A DNA stretch of 64,000 bases. It comes from Verrucomicrobia subdivision 3 bacterium UBA693. Its GTDB lineage: Bacteria > Verrucomicrobiota > Verrucomicrobiia > Limisphaerales > UBA8199. The notes beneath the pieces are model-generated. The model was not told where the DNA came from and did not search any database. It saw only the letters and a program-made list of their open reading frames with translations. The stretch spans positions 1 to 64,000 of the forward strand of contig DBMR01000052.1 in assembly GCA_002298785.1 (NCBI GenBank), given 5' to 3'. How positions within the stretch are numbered: position 1 is the stretch's first letter; every line of letters begins with the position of its first letter. Position numbers and translations under genes: made by a program. This document shows positions 32,355 to 41,911 of the stretch, piece after piece.

Positions 32355-32954
32355 GCTAAATTAGACGTGCATCCGCCGGTTCCATCACGTGCGCCGAACA
32401 AATACACTCAACGATGTGCTGCTGGACTGGCCGGAGCCGCCTGACGCGGACCGGCAGGTCAGGCCCGTCCCGAAGTAGCTCCAGCGAAATCGGGCTTAGT
32501 CTCACGCAAAGCCAAGACTGCCAAGGGGGAAGGAAAACAAACAAACGGAAACCAAGAGGGTGCAGGTATGGGAGATGCATTGGTCGAAGTCGAAGGAACC
32601 GTGCGTGGGTTGGTAGTAGGCATGTGGGCCACCACGACTGAAACTTCTTCTGCGGGGGGCGGGGGATTTGGTGGCACACGACGCAAGGGTTGCGTGTCGA
32701 TCGCCGCAGAAATGATCAATTCCTGCTGGCGGGGCGGAGAATGAATTACCACGGAATACGGACTACGCGGAAGGGGAGGAGTCGGAGCGCGGGCTTCCAA
32801 GCTGGCTTATGCAGGTGCGGGTGGAAAAGCGGTGCGGACCGAGGAGATCGCACGGCGTTGTTTCTGCTCCAGCTCCGGTAGGAGCGCACTCCAGGCGGGA
32901 TTTCGGCGCAGCCCGTTCTTGCTGTAGATGGCGAATTAATTCTAAGCTGGTCGG
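32355..32954. other. 600 bp region without a supported gene
   Basis: No frame here has a recognisable domain or convincing composition; the longest, on the minus strand, is proline-rich with no motif. A second copy of a dispersed 17-mer lies at 32866-32882. The region should contain the start signals of the minus-strand remnant and of the plus-strand GrpE-like gene. Confidence 0.55.
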
Positions 32955-33770
32955 ATGCGTGATGCAGAGAATCCGAGGCTGGCCAAGTGGCCGTTTTTTC
33001 TCGCCGACTTGTTGCTGTTAGGCAGTGCCTACCTGGTGGTGCGACAGGGGGCGGTGCCGCTGGACTTGTGGCGGGCGGTGGTGATCGTGGCCGCCGTGGC
33101 GCTGGGAGGTTATCTCAGCCTGCTGCCGTTTCTGAAGGAATATGAATCGGCGTCGCGATTGGCCGAGGCGGACCAGCTCCAGACCGTGACAAACCAGATG
33201 AATAATCTGGAGGTCCTGGCGGAGCAGATCACCACCGCCACGTCGCGGTGGCAAGCCGTCCAGGAAGCTTCGGAGAAGATCGTTCGCCAGTCGCAGGAAA
33301 TCTCCGACCGCATGACCTCGGAAGCCAAGGCTTTCGCCGAGTTCATGAAGAGCGCCAACGACACTGAGAAAAGCACGCTGCGGCTGGAAGTCGAGAAATT
33401 GCGCCGGGCGGAGGGGGATTGGCTGCAAGTGCAGGTGCATACTTTGGACCACATCTTTGCGTTGCATCAAAGCGGGATGCGGTCGGGGCAGCCCAACCTG
33501 ATCGAGAATCTGACGAATTTCCAGAATGCCTGTCGCGACGTTTCCCGCCGGGTGGGCCTGGGGGTTTACGCGGCGTCGGCGTCGGAACCGTTTGATCCGA
33601 AGCGGCATCAGTTGGCGGAGGGCGACCCCGCCCAGGCGTTGGGACGACCGATTGGGGTCACCGTTGCGCCGGGTTACACTTTGCAGGGACGAGTTTTGCG
33701 GCCGGCCCTGGTGCAGTTGCAGCCGGTAGAGACGGAGCCCGCAGCCCCTGAGACGGCACCGACGGCTTAG
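32955..33770 (+). CDS. Membrane-anchored protein with a GrpE-like C-terminal domain
   Basis: A 271-residue protein with an unusual layout. Two hydrophobic segments (about residues 12-30 and 38-58) are followed by a long charged coiled-coil-like stretch (about 60-190, with EVLAEQITTATSRWQAVQEA and KSTLRLEVEKLRRAEGD). Residues about 203-256 then match the beta-wing of GrpE, the DnaK nucleotide exchange factor: SEPFDPKRH followed by PGYTLQGRVLRPALVQL, closely parallel to the GrpE C-terminal pattern. I infer a membrane-tethered GrpE relative that could recruit DnaK to the membrane. GrpE itself is soluble, and no dnaK or dnaJ gene is adjacent. The C-terminal tail is Ala/Pro/Glu-rich. Confidence 0.75.
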   Translation: MRDAENPRLAKWPFFLADLLLLGSAYLVVRQGAVPLDLWRAVVIVAAVALGGYLSLLPFLKEYESASRLAEADQLQTVTNQMNNLEVLAEQITTATSRWQAVQEASEKIVRQSQEISDRMTSEAKAFAEFMKSANDTEKSTLRLEVEKLRRAEGDWLQVQVHTLDHIFALHQSGMRSGQPNLIENLTNFQNACRDVSRRVGLGVYAASASEPFDPKRHQLAEGDPAQALGRPIGVTVAPGYTLQGRVLRPALVQLQPVETEPAAPETAPTA

Positions 33771-33819
33771 TCGGATCGCCAGAATCCTCACCCGAGCTTT
33801 TGGCTCCCGGACGGCCTCG

Positions 33820-36800
33820 CTATTTCGCGATGGGGATCGTTACGTCTTTCCCCAAGGTGAGAAAGTAGAGCCAGCAACGAGTCACCGGACGGCGGTAGAT
33901 GCCACGGAGCGCCCGGGCGTACAATTCCAATTGCGGCCGATATTGAGCGGAACGCAGTTCGAGATCCCTCGCCTCGATTCGGTCGGTTTTGAAATCCAAC
34001 AGCCAGATTTCGTCGGGCAATAGCACGACGAGATCGGCGGCACCCTGAACCACCACGAAATCCGGCGTCTGATGGAGGATTGGTTGCCCCAGGAACGTGG
34101 AGAGTTCATCGAGGGAAACGCGGCAGGTGAACGCCAGTTCGCGCCGGACGCAGCCGGCCTGAGCGCGGATTGATTGGCCGATGTCCGAGCCGAAGAACCG
34201 CCAGGCCTGGTTCAGATTAACGAGTGATCCTTGCTCGGCGGTGAGGTGTCCGGCCTGCACTAGGCGGGCGCATTCCTGCTTCAGCGCGGCGAGACTCGTG
34301 GCTTGCGGCAGATGCACATGTTGCATGAACGCATGCAGGGCGGAGCCGATCTCCAGGGCCGAAGCGGCAGCGGGTTTTCTGGGTTCGAGTTCCGGCCAGC
34401 GCCGGTTACCGGGTCCCAGAGGTTTGGCCAGATTCTCATCGGAATCGACGGCACGCCGGCGCAGGGTAGACACGGAGGCTTTGGCCGGTTCACGGGTGAC
34501 CTCGGGGTAGGGATAACGCCACGCCAGTTTCTTTTCGAGGGCGTGAGGATCCGGCGCTTTTACGGCAGCCGGGGCTTCGGGAATGGTAGTGGGCGGCGGC
34601 GCCTCCGCGCCGATCTGGGTGAGGGCGGAATCTTCGTGCAGTTGCCAGCGCAGCAGTTCATGGTCGCCGGCACTGAGCGGGCGGGCGATCTCGCGCGCGA
34701 ACCAGAGCGCCAGCCAGTCTAAGTAACTGCGCGCCTTGATCAGGCTGGCCTCCGGGATCTCCGTCAGGGCCGATTCACATTGCTGAATTTTCTTTTCAGA
34801 AATGGTCGCGGTCAGGACCAGCAGATTGCGCGCGCGCGTAAACGCGACGTAGAGCAGGCGCAGTTCGTCACCGAGCGACTCCTCGAGCTGCCGTCGGCGA
34901 GCCAGCCAATAGGGCAGGCTGGGATAGTGCGCACGGGTGCCGGGTGGAGAAACCAGCGGGCAAAGGCCGTAACGATCATCGAGAATAAACTCGCTCTTAA
35001 GATCGCCGAGGTTGAAGGGCTTGCCCAGGTCCGCGAGCGCGACAATCGGAAACTCCAGTCCTTTGCTCTGGTGAATGCTCAGGAGTCGGACGGCGTTCTG
35101 TTCCGCGGCGGGCGGAGCGTCGGGTTCGGCGCCGGCTTCCTGCTGGGCTTCGATAAAGCGGAGGAAGCGGTACAGACCCTGGCGTTGGAATTCACCGAAA
35201 CGACGGGCCAGGCTCAGCAGACGTTTCACGTTGAGTGCCCGCTGAGCACCGCGCGGTTGGGTCTCCAGCCAGAGATCATACCGGGTTTCGGCCAGCACGG
35301 TTTCGAGACAACGCGCCAGAGAACCCTGGCGGGCCAGTCGACGCCAGCGGGAATACCGTTGGAAGAACTGAGTCACCCTGGTGCGGGTGGCGGGAGACGC
35401 AGCCGGTGCTGATTTGGCCAGGTCGCGCCAGCGCAGCAGGGCCATCCAGAACAGACCTTTGGCGGCGAGCCGAATCTCGGCCAATTCGCTGACCTCGAGG
35501 CCGCAGAGCGGTGACCGCAGCACCGCCAACAAGGGAACGTCCTGCTGCGGATTATCCAAGATTTGCAGCAGATTCAAGAGGTCGCGCACCTCGAGCGCCT
35601 GGTAGAATCCGGGACGCTCAACCAGGAGCGGGATTCCCAGGCGGGAGAATTCGCGCGCGTAGACTTCGGCTTTTTTGTTTGGGGAGCGCAGCAGCACGGC
35701 CATGTCCCGCCAGGTGGCGGGTCGGGTTCCTTCCACTTCTTGAATCTGGAAGTTCTCGCGCACCAATTGCCGCAACCGCAGCCCCACGAGGCGCGCTTCT
35801 TTGGCGGATTCCTCGAGGTTCGACAGATCTTCTTCGATGTTGTCCTCGGCGGCGTCGTCGGATTCGCTGTTACGCGGACGGCGGCGAAGGTGCCATTCCA
35901 CGCATGGGCCGGAGCTCGCCTGGGTCGACAAAGCGGCCCGTTGGTCGGGGGCGCCGAACACGAGCCGGGCGCGCTGATCGTACGCCACTCCGCCGATTCC
36001 CGGCCGCATGAGGACGGTGAACACTGAATTGACGAATTGCAGGAGCCGTTCGTGCGAACGGAAATTCTCAACCAGGGGAATGCTGTGGCTCCCGGCCTGT
36101 TGCCAGGCGATCTCGTAGGCTTGGAAAATGCGCGGGTTGGCAAGTCGAAACCGGTAAATGCTCTGTTTGACGTCCCCGACCAGGAAACGGTTGGCCTGTG
36201 ATCCATCGCGGCTCAGCGCGGTGAGGATCAAATCCTGCGCGGCGTTGATATCCTGGTATTCATCCACGAAGATGTGCCGCAGGCGGGTCCGCCAATGGCA
36301 GGCGATCTCGGTCGGTCGACCCTGCCGTCGGTCCCAGAGCAGAGTGAGCGCGTGCTGTTCGAGGTCGTGGAAATCAACCAGACCGGCGTCCCGTTTGGCT
36401 TCGGCAAATTTTTCGGCAAACTGGCGGGTGAGTTGGAGCAGGGCGCCCATGCGGCCGCGCACCCAATTCCAATCCTCGAGCAGCGGATCAGAATCCCCGT
36501 CGTTCCGCGTCAGAGAATGCAGGAAGACGGCGTCTTTGAAGAAGGAGCTCAACGGATCGATCCAAGCCTTCTTTTTGCGCGGTGGCGGATTCTGGTAAAT
36601 CTGAATGAGGGCGTTTAGAGCCTCGGTTACCTGCTGGCGGGTACTGGTCGTTTGGACGCCGGCGAGCGCCTCGAGACAATTCCGGCCCACCGGATGATCG
36701 TGAGCGCTTGAGCTCAGTGTTTCCAGCCATTGCTGCCGCCAGGACTCGAAGCCTTGCCTCAGCCAGGTTTCCCAGTCGTTTGGCGTGGGTTGGTCCACGC

Positions 36801-37389
36801 CCGACTGCTGGGCCGACAGCCAATTTTCCGGGTCGGGCAGTGTCTGGGTGAAGCTGTGCAGTTTGAGCACCAGGCCGCGAATCGCCTGGTCTCCTCTCCG
36901 CCCGCGGGATTCCACCAATTCACGCACCGCCTGCGACTCAGCCGAGGAGCCGGTGTAATGCATTTCAAGGAGGCGATCGAGGACTTCCTCCGAGACGAGG
37001 CGCGCCTCCTCCGGCGGCATCACTGCCAACTGCGGGTCCAACGATAGGGTGTGAAAGTGTTGGCGGACGAGCTCGAGACAAAAGCTATGCAGGGTGCCAA
37101 TCTGGGCCGTGTCGAAGAGGGCCAGTTGCTCCTGCCACCGGGGATTGGCAGGGTCATTTGCCGCTTCCGTTTCGAGCCGGGTGCGAATGCGGTGCCGCAT
37201 TTCGAGGGCGGCGGCTTCGGTGAAGGTGACCATCAGGATTTCCTGGAGCGAAGCCGGATCGGTCCCGGTGGTGAGGCAGTGGAGGCACCGTTCGACCAGG
37301 GTGCGGGTTTTGCCGGTGCCGGCGCCGGCGGTGAGCAGGATATTGCCCTGGGCGGTGATGGCCTGGTGTTGGGCGGTGGTAAGGCTCAC
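33820..37389 (-). CDS. addA: AddA-type helicase-nuclease subunit (UvrD-like)
   Basis: Helicase-nuclease subunit of the AddAB double-strand break resection enzyme, 1189 residues. Helicase motifs run in order: Walker A TAGAGTGKTRTL, the DEYQDINAAQ motif II, GDVKQSIYRFR, ENFRSHERLL and the motif V-like LLSIHQSKGLEFPIV. The C-terminal nuclease domain has the LDFKTD motif and QYRPQLELYARAL, the RecB-type PD-(D/E)xK core. The GTG at 37389 overlaps the TGA of addB by four bases, so the subunits are translated together. A longer in-frame start at 37455 lies inside addB and is unlikely. Confidence 0.94.
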   Translation of the reverse strand: MSLTTAQHQAITAQGNILLTAGAGTGKTRTLVERCLHCLTTGTDPASLQEILMVTFTEAAALEMRHRIRTRLETEAANDPANPRWQEQLALFDTAQIGTLHSFCLELVRQHFHTLSLDPQLAVMPPEEARLVSEEVLDRLLEMHYTGSSAESQAVRELVESRGRRGDQAIRGLVLKLHSFTQTLPDPENWLSAQQSGVDQPTPNDWETWLRQGFESWRQQWLETLSSSAHDHPVGRNCLEALAGVQTTSTRQQVTEALNALIQIYQNPPPRKKKAWIDPLSSFFKDAVFLHSLTRNDGDSDPLLEDWNWVRGRMGALLQLTRQFAEKFAEAKRDAGLVDFHDLEQHALTLLWDRRQGRPTEIACHWRTRLRHIFVDEYQDINAAQDLILTALSRDGSQANRFLVGDVKQSIYRFRLANPRIFQAYEIAWQQAGSHSIPLVENFRSHERLLQFVNSVFTVLMRPGIGGVAYDQRARLVFGAPDQRAALSTQASSGPCVEWHLRRRPRNSESDDAAEDNIEEDLSNLEESAKEARLVGLRLRQLVRENFQIQEVEGTRPATWRDMAVLLRSPNKKAEVYAREFSRLGIPLLVERPGFYQALEVRDLLNLLQILDNPQQDVPLLAVLRSPLCGLEVSELAEIRLAAKGLFWMALLRWRDLAKSAPAASPATRTRVTQFFQRYSRWRRLARQGSLARCLETVLAETRYDLWLETQPRGAQRALNVKRLLSLARRFGEFQRQGLYRFLRFIEAQQEAGAEPDAPPAAEQNAVRLLSIHQSKGLEFPIVALADLGKPFNLGDLKSEFILDDRYGLCPLVSPPGTRAHYPSLPYWLARRRQLEESLGDELRLLYVAFTRARNLLVLTATISEKKIQQCESALTEIPEASLIKARSYLDWLALWFAREIARPLSAGDHELLRWQLHEDSALTQIGAEAPPPTTIPEAPAAVKAPDPHALEKKLAWRYPYPEVTREPAKASVSTLRRRAVDSDENLAKPLGPGNRRWPELEPRKPAAASALEIGSALHAFMQHVHLPQATSLAALKQECARLVQAGHLTAEQGSLVNLNQAWRFFGSDIGQSIRAQAGCVRRELAFTCRVSLDELSTFLGQPILHQTPDFVVVQGAADLVVLLPDEIWLLDFKTDRIEARDLELRSAQYRPQLELYARALRGIYRRPVTRCWLYFLTLGKDVTIPIAK

Positions 37390-40300
37390 GGTTGGTCCTC
37401 CTCCGCCTGCGGGGCGGTGTCGGCACGGCGTAGCGCCCGGTAGGTATGGGTCCACGGATCAATGCGGCAGAACGAGACGTAGTTGCAGTGCTCGCAGGCG
37501 GTCAGTTTGCCGTGGCGAAAAGGGTCCACATCCGCCCGGCCGGAGAAGACCTCCAGGCCCATGTTGCGGATCTGCTGTTCGGTTTGGTCGAGCAGCGCGA
37601 GAAACGCGGGAGTGGCCAGAGCCTCGCGACTATTGGAATACGGCGTGCCATCGTTCTTCAGGCGGTAATTGAATTGATCGCCGGCTTTCACATTGGGACG
37701 GCTATCGAGCAGGGGCAGCGAGGAGACATCAAACCGGCCGGTATGACGATAAGCCATCCGGCGGGTCTGACCGGGATCCGCCAGCGTATCCTGGCGGCTT
37801 TCGCCACGGTCGAATTTGCCTTGCAGGTTTACATAAAAAACCCCGGCCGGCACCAGGCGCTCGACGCCGAAATGGCGCCGCGCCTCGGGCCATTGCCGCA
37901 GCACGTTCAAGTAGGCCAGCAACTGAAGCTGCAAGCCGTTTTCCATCTGGATCGGATCGAGCTTTTTCTGGCTGGACTTGTAATCGACCACGACACAAAA
38001 CGCTTCGTCTTTTACCGGGACGCGATAGAGATCGATGCGATCAATTCGGCCGCGCAATTCCAGGCGGCGTCCGTCTCCCAAGTCCAGAGCCCACGCGGGC
38101 GCCTCGGGCGTCTCTCCGAAAGGGAATTCCACGGCCGCCGGAGTAAAACGGTATTGGCCGCGCATCCAGGCCACGATGGTGCTGATGAAATCCTGAAGCG
38201 AGGCCGTCAGCACCGCGCTGAGGAAACGGCTTTCTTCGGTCGCCTGCCATAAACCTTGTCCGGTGGAGAGTGCTAAACGTTCGGCGATGATTTTGATGCG
38301 ATCCCGCGCCATTTCCGGCGTGAGATCGCTCCAGGTTTTGCCTTCCGCCTTTAGTTCTTCGTGGAACCTGGCCAGCACCTCGTGCTGGAAATTGCCCTGT
38401 TCTTTGAAATCGGTTTCGAACCAAACGCGGTCTTCGGCCTTAAGGCCGGAGTGAACAAAGAAGCGGAAGGGGCAATTGGCAAATTGTTCCAGTCGACTGA
38501 CGGAGGTCTTGAGGCACTTGCCGAAAAGCCGCGCGACCAAATCCTGGGGCAGGGATACCTTGGTGCCGGGTTCCTGGTAGTTCAACCGCCAGGGGGACGA
38601 AGCGCTTTGGGAACTTGGCGGCGTTTCGGCGCCAGGGATGGCAAGGTCGGGCCAGAGGGTGAGCAGGTCCCACGGATGTTCCGCAGTGGCCGGGTCCGGT
38701 GCCCCCGAGAATGGCGTGGGAACCAGGCTGGGGAGCAGTTTTTGCAGTTGGAAAATCACGGGCGAAGGATGGAGGGCCTTGCCATCTTCAGTGTGGCTGG
38801 CGCTGGTGAGCACCAGGAACCGCCGGGCGCGGGTCAGCGCGAGGTAAGCGAGGTGTCGTTCCCGGCTCAATTGTTCGCGGGCGGTGCCGCCTGATAGCAG
38901 CTTCTGGCCGGCAAGCAATTCGCGGTCGGCATCGGTCAGGATGGCGCTGGCTTGTGGTCGAGCGGGGAAGACTCCTTCGTTCATGCCCAGCAACAGCACC
39001 AGCGGTGATTCGAGGCTGCGCGACCGGTCGACTGAGCCGATCAGCACCTGGTCTAATGCCGGAGGAATGACACCCACTGACAAGCCGCCGAGCCCAGCCT
39101 CGAGGATCGGCAGCCACTCACGGACGGTCAGCGCTTCGGTCTCGAAGGCCAAATCCACGGTGTCCAGCCATTGATTCATCTGGGTCCAGACCGTGGCATG
39201 CACGGCTCCGGGCGGTCGTGCTCCGGGCACCTCGGGATCTTGCTCGGCCCAACCCTGAAGCCTGGTTTCGACTTCCAACTGCGACCACAACCGGCGGATG
39301 GCAGCGGTCAGTCGCTCGCCGGTTAGTTTTGAACCTTTCGTGCCCAGGTTTCGCTCAAACTCGACGAAGGGCGTCAGCAACCGGGAGCGGAGCCGCTCCA
39401 GCCAGTCGGTAAGTCCTGGATCCGACTCGATGGCCATGGGCTCCTTCCAGACCGCGCCACGCCAACCGCGAGCCAAGGCTTCGTTTTCGAGACGGTCGAT
39501 CTCATCATCGGGAGCGGAGGCCAATCCGGATTTGAGCGCGGCGAACCAGTCGTCCGCCTGCCAATCGTTGACCACGGTGCGGAGCGCGTTGCGCGTGAGC
39601 TCGGCCAGCGGGTGGTGCGATACCGCCTCGCGCTGGTCGAGGAAGAAGGGGATGTCGTAACGAGAAAAGATTCGCACCAGGGCATGCTGGTAATCCGCCA
39701 GATTTCGTAACAGTACCGCCACCTCACGGAACCTCCCCCCGCCACGCACATGACGCAAGATGATGCGCGCCGCGCAGATGGCCTCCGCTTCCGGTTCTGG
39801 ACATTCGTACCACGATAGGGCCGGGGAAGCCTCCTCCGGGAGCGGGGCGGAGGATGGCGATTCTGTCCAGGCTCGTTCCAGCGCGGCCAGCACGGGGCTG
39901 TTAGAAAACCGGCCGGCGGCATGGCGCTTCAGGGACACCACCTCCATCTCGACTCCGGGTAACTGACGGATTCGGTCACGAGCTCGCTCGAAATTTCGGC
40001 GCACGATCCAATCGGAGGAAAGCCAATGGTGATCCGACCGACCACTCGGGGTGAGGCAGAAGGTGAGCGTCGCTGTATGGCAGAGCGGCAGGATGCTTGC
40101 CAGTAAATCCCATTCCTGGCTGGAGCAGTCCATGAAACCGTCCACCCACAAAGCCGAGCACAGCATTGGCGGGTGATCGCCGGTCGAGGTTTGGGTGGCC
40201 TGGGCGGCGGCCGTGAGCAGACAGCCTGAATCCAGCAGTTGTTGTTCGCGCAGCCACCGCAGGTAATCCTCGAGCAGCAGGGACAGGTCCTCGAGTTTGG

Positions 40301-40829
40301 GCCCCACCCCCTCGAGTGCGGACCATTTGGCGGCCAGGATCCGGAGCATCACCGGGGTGAGTTGATCACTCTGAATTTCATGGAGCGCGAGGCTGAGCTG
40401 GCGCGCGAAACCATTGAGCCGGGCGCTGGCGCGGAAGAGTTTCAGCTCGGCACGGCGGCGGGTCAGCAGGCTCCGCAGCACCATGCAGCGTCCCTCTTCA
40501 TCCAGGAGGCGCGGTGAGGGTAGTTCAAAATGGCGCAGGACCAGTTCAGCGAGACGTTCGAAGGAGAGAATTTGCAGGCGGGTGTAGCCAGTAATTGCCG
40601 GATCTTCCAAAAGCAGCCGCTCGAGTTGAAACGTGGATTGCTTGGGCACCAGCCAAATCAGCGGCGGACCGTCCGGAGCGGCCTTTAATTCCGAGCGAAC
40701 CGCTTCCAGGCAGTGATGGGTCTTCCCCGATCCCGCGGGGCCGCACAACAACCGAACTTGCACAATGGATTTTGGCGAAACCGGGGGCGGCGGCGCAAAG
40801 AAAATCCGGCTGCCTGAGCTATCCTTCAT
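37386..40829 (-). CDS. addB: AddB-type helicase-nuclease subunit with Fe-S cluster nuclease
   Basis: Partner of AddA in recombinational repair, 1147 residues from the ATG at 40829. The N-terminal P-loop CGPAGSGKTHHC belongs to the degenerate helicase fold of AddB/RexB. The LLGMNEGVFPARPQASAI segment is characteristic. The C-terminal PD-(D/E)xK nuclease shows VVDYKSSQKKLDP and QLLAYL. Cysteines in QFANCPFRFF and in CEHCNYVSFCRID fit the iron-sulfur cluster that stabilises AddB nucleases. Both subunits therefore appear to carry a nuclease, as in the Bacillus AddAB type. Confidence 0.93.
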   Translation of the reverse strand: MKDSSGSRIFFAPPPPVSPKSIVQVRLLCGPAGSGKTHHCLEAVRSELKAAPDGPPLIWLVPKQSTFQLERLLLEDPAITGYTRLQILSFERLAELVLRHFELPSPRLLDEEGRCMVLRSLLTRRRAELKLFRASARLNGFARQLSLALHEIQSDQLTPVMLRILAAKWSALEGVGPKLEDLSLLLEDYLRWLREQQLLDSGCLLTAAAQATQTSTGDHPPMLCSALWVDGFMDCSSQEWDLLASILPLCHTATLTFCLTPSGRSDHHWLSSDWIVRRNFERARDRIRQLPGVEMEVVSLKRHAAGRFSNSPVLAALERAWTESPSSAPLPEEASPALSWYECPEPEAEAICAARIILRHVRGGGRFREVAVLLRNLADYQHALVRIFSRYDIPFFLDQREAVSHHPLAELTRNALRTVVNDWQADDWFAALKSGLASAPDDEIDRLENEALARGWRGAVWKEPMAIESDPGLTDWLERLRSRLLTPFVEFERNLGTKGSKLTGERLTAAIRRLWSQLEVETRLQGWAEQDPEVPGARPPGAVHATVWTQMNQWLDTVDLAFETEALTVREWLPILEAGLGGLSVGVIPPALDQVLIGSVDRSRSLESPLVLLLGMNEGVFPARPQASAILTDADRELLAGQKLLSGGTAREQLSRERHLAYLALTRARRFLVLTSASHTEDGKALHPSPVIFQLQKLLPSLVPTPFSGAPDPATAEHPWDLLTLWPDLAIPGAETPPSSQSASSPWRLNYQEPGTKVSLPQDLVARLFGKCLKTSVSRLEQFANCPFRFFVHSGLKAEDRVWFETDFKEQGNFQHEVLARFHEELKAEGKTWSDLTPEMARDRIKIIAERLALSTGQGLWQATEESRFLSAVLTASLQDFISTIVAWMRGQYRFTPAAVEFPFGETPEAPAWALDLGDGRRLELRGRIDRIDLYRVPVKDEAFCVVVDYKSSQKKLDPIQMENGLQLQLLAYLNVLRQWPEARRHFGVERLVPAGVFYVNLQGKFDRGESRQDTLADPGQTRRMAYRHTGRFDVSSLPLLDSRPNVKAGDQFNYRLKNDGTPYSNSREALATPAFLALLDQTEQQIRNMGLEVFSGRADVDPFRHGKLTACEHCNYVSFCRIDPWTHTYRALRRADTAPQAEEDQP

Positions 40830-40916
40830 GCTGCCAGTATGGCATGGCCGGTTGGACAAATACTGTCCCAGGCAGAGGAATTCCTGGCAAAGCGTTCGGG
40901 AGCGGGTTTTACCGGG

Positions 40917-41852
40917 TTAACGAGCTGGGCGAGCGGCCACGATGAGGGTGCCGCCTTTTTTAGCGAAGGAGCCCGCCCATACCAGGGACACGGCGGCGAG
41001 TGACAACGCGGAACCAGCCAGCACATTGGCGGCTACCAAAGCACGATTGGCGGCGGTGGGTTTGCCTGCCAGCCAATGGAAAAAGATATTGGGCGGGGAC
41101 ATCAGCGCGTTGAGCGCGCTTTGAGCCCAGCCCAGCAAATCGTATTCGAACTCCTGGTGCCAATGCTGAGACGGCACCAACCCGGACGCCTGGAACAATT
41201 GGTTCAGACCGGCTGAGGTGAGGTGGGTGATATGCCTTGGGACATCGAGGTGCAACCAGTGCCTGCCGAAGCAGCGCGCCTGCCAGCCGCCGTAATCCGG
41301 CACCGCCACCACCAGGCAGCCGGAGGGTTTCAGCCGGCTGGCGGCCTCGCGCAGACTCGCGGCGGGATCACGCAAATGTTCCAACACGTGCCAGAACGTA
41401 ATGCAGTCAAAGCTGGGTTCGGTAGGAAGTTGTTGGAGGCTCTCATGCACTTCCAGGCCGTGGCTGCGGGCCAGGCTGGGGTTCAACTCGGTGCCGGTCA
41501 CCTGCCAGGAATCGCGTTGTGCCGCCAACAGGAAAGTGCCGTCGCCGCAGCCCACATCCAGCAACCGTCCAGAGGCCTGGCCCGGAAACAAATGTCGCAG
41601 GATCCTTAACCGGCGTGAGGCGCAAAAATCGGCGGTGGCACCGTGTCTTTGACCGTGGTAAGCAGGGCCGTAAAAGGGTCCCAATTCAGGCGGCAGCGGA
41701 TAGGTTTGGCCGGAGTGGCAGCGGTCGCAACGGAGGATGGAAAACCCAGTAGAGGTTAGCGGGTCGGTCACTTGCGGGTGGTGCAAAGAGGCGGTCCCGC
41801 CGCAACAAGGGCAGGGGAGTCGCGCTAAATCAGCACTGGCCGCAATCGCCAT
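40917..41852 (-). CDS. Class I SAM-dependent methyltransferase with N-terminal zinc ribbon
   Basis: A 311-residue methyltransferase. The N-terminus carries a zinc-ribbon-like pair of CxxC motifs (CPCCGG and RCDRCHSG), typical of the methyltransferase family often found in cell-surface polysaccharide gene clusters. The SAM-binding motif I is LLDVGCGDGTFLL near residue 100, followed by FDCITFWHVLEHL and PSGCLVVAVPDYGG. A hydrophobic C-terminal part may contact membrane. The ATG at 41852 is close to the zinc ribbon; a longer in-frame start at 42173 lies inside the upstream gene and adds basic, improbable sequence. It probably modifies a small molecule or envelope precursor; the target is unknown. 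Confidence 0.87.
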   Translation of the reverse strand: MAIAASADLARLPCPCCGGTASLHHPQVTDPLTSTGFSILRCDRCHSGQTYPLPPELGPFYGPAYHGQRHGATADFCASRRLRILRHLFPGQASGRLLDVGCGDGTFLLAAQRDSWQVTGTELNPSLARSHGLEVHESLQQLPTEPSFDCITFWHVLEHLRDPAASLREAASRLKPSGCLVVAVPDYGGWQARCFGRHWLHLDVPRHITHLTSAGLNQLFQASGLVPSQHWHQEFEYDLLGWAQSALNALMSPPNIFFHWLAGKPTAANRALVAANVLAGSALSLAAVSLVWAGSFAKKGGTLIVAARPAR

Positions 41853-41911
41853 CGCGAGATGCAACTCGAACCGGGGAGAGGCGTCAAGAACTCTGACAGC
41901 GGCGCATCCGT

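Noticed and set aside
32459..32800. Minus-strand proline-rich frame
   Set aside because: Low-complexity, no motif, and in a region that looks like decayed non-coding DNA.
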